DNA of 9,396 bases from contig JADFGE010000090.1 in assembly GCA_022567855.1 (NCBI GenBank), forward strand, positions 1 through 9,396. Reading direction: 5' to 3'. Each line of letters starts with the position of its first letter. Position 1 is the first letter of the stretch. A program made the position numbers and the translations under genes. The DNA is from Planctomycetota bacterium (GTDB lineage Bacteria; Planctomycetota; Phycisphaerae; Phycisphaerales; SM1A02). The notes beneath the pieces are model-generated. The model did no database searches. It had not been told where the DNA came from and saw only the letters and a program-made list of their open reading frames with translations. Positions 1-6,464 of the stretch are shown here, piece after piece.

Positions 1-1170
1 TTGGCGGGTGACGATCTCGAACGGGTGGTGAGCGATCCGGATTGGACTGACCACGAGCAGAGCGCAGATGGGAACGACGCCCTTGCGCCGCGGGTAAACC
101 TGGAGACAAAGACCGCGCAGGATCCTCAAGACGATGCAGCGGTCGCTGACGGCGTCGTCGCCTCCTTGGAGCCCGGTGTCGCTGAAGATGTGCGGAGCGA
201 GTTGCCGATCCCCGTGCCCGAAGTGTTGACAATGCCGCGAAGCGATGCGCCTGATTCTGAAATATCGGCCTCAACTGACGGCGTACCGCGCGAGACGGAA
301 ACCCTGGGCGACACCGATCTGGTGCAGGCTGTGCTATCCGAACCCGACGGTGTGCTGGAGACGGCGCTGCGGCTGATCAGACAACAAACATGTTGGACGG
401 ATCTGCGTTTGACCGCGGAGGCTTCGTCGGGCGATGCCCAGGCGTCGGCGGTCGTGGCTGAGGGCGAGCACCGGTTCGGGGCGATCGCGTCACACCAGGC
501 GGATGCTGACCAATTGCAGCCGTGGGCGGATTGGCTGGCGCGATGGTTGACGCTGGACCGTCGGTATCGGGACTTTCGCTTGATGTCGTTTCGCGACGAC
601 CTGACCGGGGCGTGGAACCGGCGGTTCTTCAACGCGTTCATGGAGGAGACGCTGCGCCAGGCCGCTGCGAAACGCCGTGCAATCACGATTATGGTTTTCG
701 ATCTCGACGACTTCAAGCGCTACAACGATGAGTTCGGTCATCAAGCGGGCGACGAAATACTGTGCGAGACGGTTCGGCTGCTGAACTCGGTCATCCGGAA
801 GGAAGACCGCGTGTGCCGAATGGGTGGGGACGAGTTTGTGGTGGTGTTCGCGGACCTGGAGGGATCTCGGGAGCCGGGTTCCGCTCCGCCGGAGACCGTG
901 GAGGCGATCGCCAAACGGTTTCAGATGCAGATTTGTCAGACGAAGTTCCCGAAGCTGGGGCTGGATGCGCCCGGGACATTGAGCATTTCGGGCGGGCTGG
1001 CGACGTATCCATGGGACGGTGCGGACGCGGCGGCTTTGCTGCGTCGTGCCGACCAATTGGCTCTTGAATCCAAGCGCAAGGGCAAGAACGTGCTGACGAT
1101 CGGGCCTGGAGCGCAGCAGGTGTGCGAGGGTTTGATTTCGCCGCCGGAGCCGGACCGGCCCACCGGCTGA
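1..1170 (+). CDS. GGDEF diguanylate cyclase with acidic N-terminal tail and GAF-like segment (possibly 5'-partial)
   Basis: Predicted to make cyclic di-GMP from two GTP, acting as a cytosolic signalling enzyme. The C-terminal GGDEF domain spans about residues 198-365. It opens with the DDLTGAWNRRFF motif (199-210), has FDLDDFKRYND (233-243) for metal and nucleotide binding, and an intact GGDEF active-site loop at 275-279. An RxxD inhibitory site (RKED, 266-269) sits five residues before GGDEF, the spacing known from PleD, so product inhibition is expected. Residues 1-100 are acidic, rich in Asp, Glu, Ala and Pro, and look disordered. Residues 105-190 resemble a shrunken GAF-type sensor leading into the cyclase through a helix (QLQPWADWLARWL). 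There are no membrane segments or signal peptide. The frame is open at base 1, where a TTG could be the start, but the true start may lie upstream. The metallophosphoesterase gene follows on the same strand 52 bases later, probably in one transcript. Confidence 0.9.
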   Translation: MAGDDLERVVSDPDWTDHEQSADGNDALAPRVNLETKTAQDPQDDAAVADGVVASLEPGVAEDVRSELPIPVPEVLTMPRSDAPDSEISASTDGVPRETETLGDTDLVQAVLSEPDGVLETALRLIRQQTCWTDLRLTAEASSGDAQASAVVAEGEHRFGAIASHQADADQLQPWADWLARWLTLDRRYRDFRLMSFRDDLTGAWNRRFFNAFMEETLRQAAAKRRAITIMVFDLDDFKRYNDEFGHQAGDEILCETVRLLNSVIRKEDRVCRMGGDEFVVVFADLEGSREPGSAPPETVEAIAKRFQMQICQTKFPKLGLDAPGTLSISGGLATYPWDGADAAALLRRADQLALESKRKGKNVLTIGPGAQQVCEGLISPPEPDRPTG

Positions 1171-1222
1171 GCGAGGCTGCGCGTTCAGCCGCCGCCGCCA
1201 CGGGCCGATACCCTTGTTTGGC

Positions 1223-2107
1223 ATGGCCGGCCGCATCGTCATTCTCTCCGACACCCACCTGGGTCGCCCGAGCTGCGCGGCGCTGTCGGCGGAGGCGCTG
1301 CGGCCACTGTGGCGCGGTGCGTCGCATCTGATCGTCAACGGTGATCTGGCGGAAGTCCATCATCCTCAGCACTGGGCCCAAGCGGCGCAGCAGACGATGC
1401 ACTTGCTGGACTTGTGCGAGCAGGACGCCGTGGCGCTGACGCTGCTCTCGGGGAATCACGATCCATTCATTAGCGAGGTTCGTCACTTGCATCTGGCGGA
1501 TGGGCAAGTGTTCGTCACGCACGGCGACGCGCTGCACCCGGCGGTCGCGCCGTGGAGCCCCGCCGCAGGACGCATGCGCAAAGCCCATGAAGAAGCGCTG
1601 GCCGCGATCGAGCCGGAATCGCGAAATCATCTTGAATCTCGGCTCAAGGCCTCGCAGCACGCCTCGCACGCGGAATGGACTCAACTTCAAGAGGAGGCGA
1701 GTCACTCCACCGTGCGCGGAATGCTCCTGCGGCCGTGGGCGATCGTGCAGGTCCTTCACTACTGGACGGTCTTTCCCAAACTCGTTTCATCCTTCATTGA
1801 GGAACACGCGCCTCAGGCGCGGTTCGCGATCCTCGGCCACACCCACCGGCCGGGAATCTGGACGATCAACGATCGGGTACTGATCAACACTGGAGCGTTT
1901 GGTTTCCCAGGTAAACCGCGAGCAGTGTGTTTGGATGGGGAAACGCTTACGGTCTGGCCGATTCATCTTCGTGGAAAGCGGTATGAATTTGGTTCCAAAC
2001 CATTGGCTGAATACCAGTTGGAGATTGAATCGCATCATGGTGGTGCTGATCCATCTGCGGTGAAGACGCGCCCCGGCAGTGAGCGCCCCAAAGCAGCGGC
2101 GATGTGA
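1223..2107 (+). CDS. Calcineurin-like metallophosphoesterase
   Basis: A 294-residue soluble phosphoesterase with the full dinuclear-metal signature in order: D10-x-H12 (ILSDTHLG), GD at 40-41, GNHD at 77-80, the histidine of VTHGD at 100 and GHTH at 205-208. The second motif reads GDLAE rather than the commoner GDxxD. About 100 residues separate VTHGD from GHTH; this insert (about 105-200) is mostly charged and helical and probably caps the active site. The physiological substrate cannot be told; LpxH-like and nucleotide or protein phosphatase roles are all possible. I chose the ATG at 1223 because the protein then begins directly before the first beta strand; an in-frame TTG at 1214 would add three residues, and neither has a clear ribosome binding site. 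The last 24 codons overlap the 3' end of the convergent HMG-CoA lyase gene, and this tail is not part of the conserved fold. Confidence 0.88.
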   Translation: MAGRIVILSDTHLGRPSCAALSAEALRPLWRGASHLIVNGDLAEVHHPQHWAQAAQQTMHLLDLCEQDAVALTLLSGNHDPFISEVRHLHLADGQVFVTHGDALHPAVAPWSPAAGRMRKAHEEALAAIEPESRNHLESRLKASQHASHAEWTQLQEEASHSTVRGMLLRPWAIVQVLHYWTVFPKLVSSFIEEHAPQARFAILGHTHRPGIWTINDRVLINTGAFGFPGKPRAVCLDGETLTVWPIHLRGKRYEFGSKPLAEYQLEIESHHGGADPSAVKTRPGSERPKAAAM

Positions 2108-2940
2108 CGCGAGGCCGCAAACAGTGCCGCGAGATCGACGCTTGTTTCGTATCCCATTCGATTGCACAGATAGACGAGGTCTTCGGTGGCGAGATTGCCC
2201 GCGGCGTTGGGCGCATAGGGGCACCCGCCCAGCCCGCCGCACGACGAGTCGAAGCTGGTGACGCCCAACTGAAGTGCGCGCAGCGCGCAGGCCAGGGCGG
2301 TGCCGCGGGTGTCGTGCAGGTGCAGCGTGGTCTGCCCCGGTTCGAGCAATCCGGCTAAGCCTTCATACAGGCGGTCGATATCAGTCGGCACGGCCACACC
2401 GATCGTTTCCCCAAGATCGATCTCATCGACGCCTAGGTCCAGCAGTTGTGAAGCGACGTCTCGCACTTGACGGGGATCGATTGGGCCCTCGTAGGGACAC
2501 GTTACCACGCAACTGATGTACGCTCGAACGGGAAGGTCTACATCCTTGGCCTGGGCAACCACGGGCTCAAAACGGCGCAGGGTCTGGGCGATCGTGGCGT
2601 TGGTGTTCTTGCGACTGAATGTCTCAGAGGCGGCGGTGAAGATGGCGATCTTATCGATCTTGGCGTCCATCGCGCGACGCATTCCCTCTTCGTTTGGCAC
2701 CAACGCTGAATAGACGACCGAATCTCGCCGACTGATTCGCGCAAACACCTGCTCGGCGTCGGCCAGTTGCGGAACCCACGTTGGACTGACGAAGCTGCTG
2801 ACTTCGATTTCGGCCACGCCGCTTGCGGACAGCAAATCAATGAGCGCGACTTTCTGATCGACGCTGAGGATCGTCGCTTCGTTTTGCAATCCGTCGCGCG
2901 GGCCGCACTCGGTAATGCGGATCTGCTTCGTGTCAGGCAT
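2035..2940 (-). CDS. mvaB: Hydroxymethylglutaryl-CoA lyase
   Basis: Cleaves 3-hydroxy-3-methylglutaryl-CoA to acetoacetate and acetyl-CoA, the last step of leucine breakdown. The 301-residue TIM-barrel protein is full length for the family. Key residues are present at the spacing of the human enzyme: R15-D16 in GPRDGLQNE, E46 before FVSP, the metal-binding H207-x-H209 in HLHDTRG, the catalytic loop cysteine C240 in GGLGGCPYAP and N249 in GNLATED. The start at 2940 gives the usual short N-terminus before the GPRDGLQNE strand. That ATG overlaps the stop of the upstream membrane-protein gene by eight bases, and no Shine-Dalgarno is visible, so translation may depend on coupling. The 3' end overlaps the convergent phosphoesterase gene by 73 bases. 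No other leucine-catabolism genes are in view. A related aldol-type acyl-CoA lyase is the only realistic alternative. Confidence 0.95.
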   Translation of the reverse strand: MPDTKQIRITECGPRDGLQNEATILSVDQKVALIDLLSASGVAEIEVSSFVSPTWVPQLADAEQVFARISRRDSVVYSALVPNEEGMRRAMDAKIDKIAIFTAASETFSRKNTNATIAQTLRRFEPVVAQAKDVDLPVRAYISCVVTCPYEGPIDPRQVRDVASQLLDLGVDEIDLGETIGVAVPTDIDRLYEGLAGLLEPGQTTLHLHDTRGTALACALRALQLGVTSFDSSCGGLGGCPYAPNAAGNLATEDLVYLCNRMGYETSVDLAALFAASRHIAAALGRSLPGRVFTADGSAPP

Positions 2941-3724
2941 TGGGCGGTGTGCTCGAGGTAAGCCACATGCCTACGAGGCCAACGACAAACACGGCAAATG
3001 ATATGGCTAACCAGATCTTCCAAGCGAAATCTCGCTCCCGGAAAGATTCATGTTGTACCTTGAACCAGTTTGCCAGAGGTTCTTCGGCCCCCTTGATGGC
3101 TCGGAATCCTATGACTATGCCTACAAGGGCGAGGTCGCCGAAGACTACGGAAAGGACCGTCGCACCTTCTGATTGCGATCGGCAGAGGACGTACAACACA
3201 AAAGCTGCTATGAACGCGGCGACAGAGGCGAACGCCGCGACACGCAGAGGCGCTTTCTTTAGGAACTTATCATGCACGACATCCCATAGGAGATATAAGA
3301 GGAACATGATGGCTACCAACCCAGCCTCTCCTGACGCGGAAACGTTGCTGATTTGCTTTGTTACACCATATTCGCCAATAGACTGGCCGGCTAGCGCTGG
3401 TTGACGCTTGAACACTTCGTTGATCTCAACTTCTCGGACGATTACAAAGTACGTTACGACGAGGAGGACATCGATCAAAAGAACGATGAAGTGCCAGCTG
3501 AACGGATGCGTGAGCTGCACCGTCTTGCGGCTTCCAACAGACCATCCGACCCAACTTGTCGAAACAATAAGGAGTGCTAAGACAAGGTGTGCAGCCGGCG
3601 CAAAGAAAGTTGAAGGAAACTTGTCAGCGTCTTTGCATATAACATAGAGGTCAGCAGATGAGAGGGCGATTTGACCTGCGGTTAGCGCGAAAAGCATCGC
3701 GACGAAAGTCTGTCTCAGTCCCAT
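2933..3724 (-). CDS. Orphan integral membrane protein with about seven transmembrane segments
   Basis: I do not recognise the family. The 263-residue product is very hydrophobic, with likely membrane helices at about residues 6-29, 42-64, 77-97, 134-150, 161-181, 189-208 and 234-256. A polar loop lies at 98-132 and another at 210-233 (EEPLANWFKVQHESFRERD). No catalytic motif, signal-peptide cleavage site or transporter signature is evident. The start at 3724 is supported by AAGGGG ten bases upstream. Its stop overlaps the HMG-CoA lyase start by eight bases, and the glycosylase-like gene lies 116 bases upstream on the same strand, so all three may share a transcript. The DNA is AT-richer than its surroundings (26 G/C of 60 bases at 3421-3480, counted by hand), which hints at transfer together with the upstream gene. 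Membrane anchoring or effector roles are only speculation. Confidence 0.75.
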   Translation of the reverse strand: MGLRQTFVAMLFALTAGQIALSSADLYVICKDADKFPSTFFAPAAHLVLALLIVSTSWVGWSVGSRKTVQLTHPFSWHFIVLLIDVLLVVTYFVIVREVEINEVFKRQPALAGQSIGEYGVTKQISNVSASGEAGLVAIMFLLYLLWDVVHDKFLKKAPLRVAAFASVAAFIAAFVLYVLCRSQSEGATVLSVVFGDLALVGIVIGFRAIKGAEEPLANWFKVQHESFRERDFAWKIWLAISFAVFVVGLVGMWLTSSTPPNA

Positions 3725-3734
3725 TCTTACGTTG

Positions 3735-3740
3735 CCCCTT
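3735..3740 (-). promoter_or_regulatory. Ribosome binding site of the seven-TM gene
   Basis: Minus-strand AAGGGG ends ten bases before the ATG at 3724. It fixes that ATG as the start and shows that the gene can be translated independently of the upstream gene. Confidence 0.5.
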
Positions 3741-3840
3741 CAATCGCAAGTGTCTTTAAGGCCAATGTTCTCTCTCGCAATCGTAGGGTTCTCTGATCGG
3801 ACGAAGGCGAGCGATTCTCGTAGTTCTAGCTGGGAACAAT

Positions 3841-4869
3841 TTAGTAATAGTCGGTCTGGAAAACGTGCTCTACGAAGCGATCATCGATCCGAGCGCTCTT
3901 GCAAACAGGGGAAAACGGACATCGCCGCTGATCGTTCTGTTGGACTGTCAACGGGAGGTAGCGGTGAGGTAAGGTCGAGTTGGATGAGAGCTTGAGACAT
4001 TGTGGTGACTGTCGCGTGCATATTGATCGGAACACATTCCAGAACAAATAGTGCAGCTGACTGGGGTTATTGATTCCGCTGTCTCTTGAGACCAGCATGA
4101 TCGCGTCATAAACGGCCTGCCGAATCGCGAAATCCTCTTCGGACGCGACCTCAATACCCTGGCGCAGCTTCTCCCTCAGTTCACTACTCTTGACGTCAAT
4201 GGTACCAATCCTTAGGTGTCCACGTACCTCATGATAATCAACTGGTGGTCCAAGTTTGTCATCGTCTCGATACCGCCAGGTGTGGCTGTTTCTCATCAGA
4301 GCCAGAAAGAACAATGACTTCTTCCGTACCGGATCGTCGTACGCTCTGAACTCTGCGAGCATATCGAGTAGATTTGGATGCCCGGTAGCGACGCGACCAT
4401 TGCAGAACTCTTGGATCGCATCCGCGTTCTTCCAGGCATGCGCTAGCATACGTTGCCCCAGATCGCGCAACAACGCTGCCCGCCCTTCCGTGTCGGTGAG
4501 TAACTCGCCGTATTCTTTATCGCGAAACAGATTACGAATATCGGCAGCCGCAAGCTCCCTCCAGGTGGGAGGCTCAAGTAACGCAGCATCATTGCGAGCG
4601 GCGCTCTCAAACCTAGCGAACAAGTAATCCCAGCCACGAAGGTGTGTACCGTTCACGACGCCCTCAAGCGCAGGGTGGTGGCGCGGAGAAGTCTGGTGGC
4701 AGATCGCTACGAGCGCGAGAAAAAAGTTCCCGATGAAATGAGGGGGGAATCCCGGAAGCGCACTTCCCTCCTCGTCGCGGGGGATATCGCTCTTACGCAG
4801 CAGTTCGGCTAACCGCTTGCAGACCGCTGTGTTGACTTCAACGAGGACGTACTTTGTAGTAGTCAACAT
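3841..4869 (-). CDS. Divergent HhH-GPD (DNA glycosylase-like) protein with a putative split 4Fe-4S cysteine loop
   Basis: A 342-residue soluble protein that I place tentatively in the endonuclease III/AGOG superfamily of base-excision DNA glycosylases. Residues 47-61 (FFLALVAICHQTSP region) match the family's early helix ending in a QT pair. Residues 179-194 (DPVRKKSLFFLAL) hold a lysine pair, K183/K184, where the Schiff-base lysine would sit. PPVDYHEVRGHLRIGT (208-223) resembles the PVDxHVxRxLxRxG strand-helix, with D211 as candidate catalytic aspartate, 27-28 residues after the lysines, closer to the archaeal AGOG spacing than to EndoIII. The C-terminus has C284-x6-C291 and C317-x5-C323 (CPFSPVC); EndoIII uses Cx6Cx2Cx5C, so the outer spacings agree while the middle gap is 25 rather than 2. 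The ATG at 4869 has only a weak ribosome binding site (GTGGAA). Base composition is AT-richer than most neighbours. A base-modification or RNA-directed role is possible instead of repair. Confidence 0.72.
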   Translation of the reverse strand: MLTTTKYVLVEVNTAVCKRLAELLRKSDIPRDEEGSALPGFPPHFIGNFFLALVAICHQTSPRHHPALEGVVNGTHLRGWDYLFARFESAARNDAALLEPPTWRELAAADIRNLFRDKEYGELLTDTEGRAALLRDLGQRMLAHAWKNADAIQEFCNGRVATGHPNLLDMLAEFRAYDDPVRKKSLFFLALMRNSHTWRYRDDDKLGPPVDYHEVRGHLRIGTIDVKSSELREKLRQGIEVASEEDFAIRQAVYDAIMLVSRDSGINNPSQLHYLFWNVFRSICTRQSPQCLKLSSNSTLPHRYLPLTVQQNDQRRCPFSPVCKSARIDDRFVEHVFQTDYY

Positions 4870-4905
4870 TGTATTCCACGACGAGTTAGAAACGAGATTA
4901 GAGAA

Positions 4906-4933
4906 AAAATACTTGTTTAGTGAACGGTATCAA
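4906..4933 (-). promoter_or_regulatory. Sigma-70-type promoter for the glycosylase-like gene
   Basis: On the minus strand TTGATA (4933-4928) is followed after 16 bases by TATTTT (4911-4906). Transcription would begin near 4899, leaving a leader of about 30 bases before the ATG at 4869. The segment is markedly AT-rich in an otherwise GC-rich neighbourhood and lies in the only gap ahead of the gene, so the AT-richer pair can probably be expressed on its own. Confidence 0.5.
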
Positions 4934-4955
4934 TAGTCGCAACGATTGGAGCGAA

Positions 4956-5075
4956 TCAGCGTTGCTCTTTTCGCGTGAAGACAACGATGAAGAAGACGAG
5001 CAACGCAAGCGTCAACACGCCGCCGGCAGCGAGCAGAATCCACTCGAAACTTCCGGGACCGGTGGCGGTGTTCAT
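4956..5075 (-). CDS. 39-residue single-pass membrane microprotein coupled to the YgfZ-like gene
   Basis: A very short gene starting inside the stop of the YgfZ-like gene: ATG (5075-5073) and TGA (5074-5072) share the sequence ATGA. A strong AAGGA lies six bases before the ATG, inside the upstream coding region. The 39-residue product has a polar start (MNTATGPGSFEW), one hydrophobic helix at about residues 13-33 (ILLAAGG, then VLTLALLVFFIVVF) and a basic tail TRKEQR, predicting an N-out, C-in single-pass inner-membrane protein by the positive-inside rule. I do not recognise a family. The coupling suggests coordinated expression with YgfZ-like protein; whether they interact is unknown. It ends about 87 bases before the next gene on the strand, with no convincing terminator between. 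Confidence 0.68.
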   Translation of the reverse strand: MNTATGPGSFEWILLAAGGVLTLALLVFFIVVFTRKEQR

Positions 5076-6361
5076 TGATCGTCCTTGGGATTCGCTCCAG
5101 GAGCGGTTGATGGTGGTGCTGCCGGTGAAGAAGCACGCTCGTAGAAACAGCGATCACATACTTTGGCGGAGGCCTGTTCACCCTCAGCGGCAACCGTGAC
5201 AATCGTGTCGGGTGTGGTGTAAGCCGTCTTGAGCATGGCAAATGCGATGCAGTCAGCGCCGAGCATCGGGCTGATCGTACTGGAAGTGACAAGCCCGATC
5301 TGCGGACCCAACGCACCTTGATCCTCTCGGGCGAAAACCTGTGCCCCGGCCACGGGCAGCAAGTCGCTTTGCATTCTCAGGCCCACGAGTTGCTGTTTGG
5401 GTTGGCCGAGACTTTCGATGCGAGCGACGATCTCTTGGCCCAAGTAGCACCCCTTTGTGAAGCTGACGCGATCGTGCAGCACGCCGGTCTCGTGCGGAAG
5501 CGTGTCGGCTGCGAAATCGACGTTGAACAGGGGAGTCCCTGCTTCGATGCGCGCGGTATTGAACGCATACCACCCAATTGGCCGCACGCGCCGGCTGGAT
5601 TCGTTGCCATCTTGCTCCACGGCGAGCAACGCATCCCAAACAGCTTCCACACTTGAGATGGGCGTAATGAGATGCAGTCCACATTCGCCGGTCTGATCAC
5701 TGCGGACAATAACGACGTCCGAATCGCCTATTTTGACCGTGGTTGTGTGTCGTTCGTCCAGATCGAACTCGCTGCGGTCTGCGACTTGGGCGATGACGGC
5801 CGACGCGCGGGGGCCATGCACCCCGATGTGATGGAACTGTGAGCTGACATCCTCCAGTTGCACATCTTCGACGATGATGTACTCGTTGAGGGTCTTGATC
5901 GTTTGCGACACCTGCGTGATATCCAAACTGACCAGCAGTCGATCGCCCAGTTCGACCAGCACGAGATCGGATTCGATGCGCCCCTTGCGATTGAGCCAAA
6001 ATGTAGCCTTGGCCATTCCGGGGGCGAGGTCCTTGAGTTCCTGGGTGAGCATGCGGTTGAGGAACTCGCGCCGATCGGAGCCGGTGATGAGGATCGTGCC
6101 TCGGTGCGGGCAATCCATCACGCCTGCACCCTTGCGGATGGCGGCGTACTCCCCTTGGAGCTGGCCGAAGGTGGCGAGGATTTCGCAGGCGATTTTCTCG
6201 GGCTGATCCGAACGGCCGTAGGCGATGAATTCGACCTGGGCAGGGGCGGTTTGTGAGCCTTGCGCAGCCCCGGGCCGGGCGACATCGGCATGCGGCGGCG
6301 TGCGGATCCGGCCGGCGTATGACTCGTGGCGTTTGCGTAGTGGGCTATCGTGCACCATCAT
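5072..6361 (-). CDS. ygfZ: YgfZ/GcvT-like folate-binding protein
   Basis: A 429-residue member of the family of tetrahydrofolate-binding proteins related to glycine-cleavage T protein. In E. coli, YgfZ supports iron-sulfur enzymes, such as the tRNA methylthiolase MiaB, and acts in the cytosol. The signature KGCYLGQE is at residues 303-310 with the conserved cysteine at C305, preceded by RIEAGTPLFNVDF (271-283) and a PHETG stretch (289-293) typical of the fold. The N-terminal folate-binding domain begins near residue 68 (LQGEYAAIRKGAGVMDC) and includes the TGSDRREFLNRMLTQEL segment (93-109). The protein is longer than E. coli YgfZ (about 326 residues): it has a 65-residue N-terminal lead and a C-terminal tail with an extra CDRC pair (402-405) and a Pro/Ala-rich end. 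Two adjacent ATGs (6361, 6358) are possible starts; AAGAG six bases before 6361 is a weak ribosome binding site. It diverges from the M42 peptidase gene across 103 bases. Confidence 0.88.
   Translation of the reverse strand: MMVHDSPLRKRHESYAGRIRTPPHADVARPGAAQGSQTAPAQVEFIAYGRSDQPEKIACEILATFGQLQGEYAAIRKGAGVMDCPHRGTILITGSDRREFLNRMLTQELKDLAPGMAKATFWLNRKGRIESDLVLVELGDRLLVSLDITQVSQTIKTLNEYIIVEDVQLEDVSSQFHHIGVHGPRASAVIAQVADRSEFDLDERHTTTVKIGDSDVVIVRSDQTGECGLHLITPISSVEAVWDALLAVEQDGNESSRRVRPIGWYAFNTARIEAGTPLFNVDFAADTLPHETGVLHDRVSFTKGCYLGQEIVARIESLGQPKQQLVGLRMQSDLLPVAGAQVFAREDQGALGPQIGLVTSSTISPMLGADCIAFAMLKTAYTTPDTIVTVAAEGEQASAKVCDRCFYERASSPAAPPSTAPGANPKDDQ
5082..5086 (-). promoter_or_regulatory. Shine-Dalgarno of the 39-residue membrane microprotein
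   Basis: Minus-strand AAGGA six bases before the ATG at 5075. It lies within the last codons of the YgfZ-like gene and, with the ATGA overlap, is the main reason to believe the microprotein is translated. Confidence 0.6.
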
Positions 6362-6464
6362 GCGAGACTCTTACCCAAGATGGTAGGGGATCGGACCGGA
6401 TGAGGGGCGATGACGGAATTGACCGCCGGTCGTACTTCATCATTGAACGAAGGAAGCAACCCGT

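Noticed and set aside
490..1338. 282-codon frame antisense to the GGDEF gene
   Set aside because: Arg-rich shadow of GC-biased codons opposite a domain with all GGDEF motifs.
2940..3404. 154-codon plus frame opposite the membrane protein
   Set aside because: Low-information Ala/Thr/Arg composition; the opposite strand shows seven clean hydrophobic helices and a ribosome binding site.
6419..6447. Promoter for the M42 peptidase (TTGACC with ATTGAA)
   Set aside because: The -35 is good but the -10 at correct spacing is poor; noted in the gene entry only.
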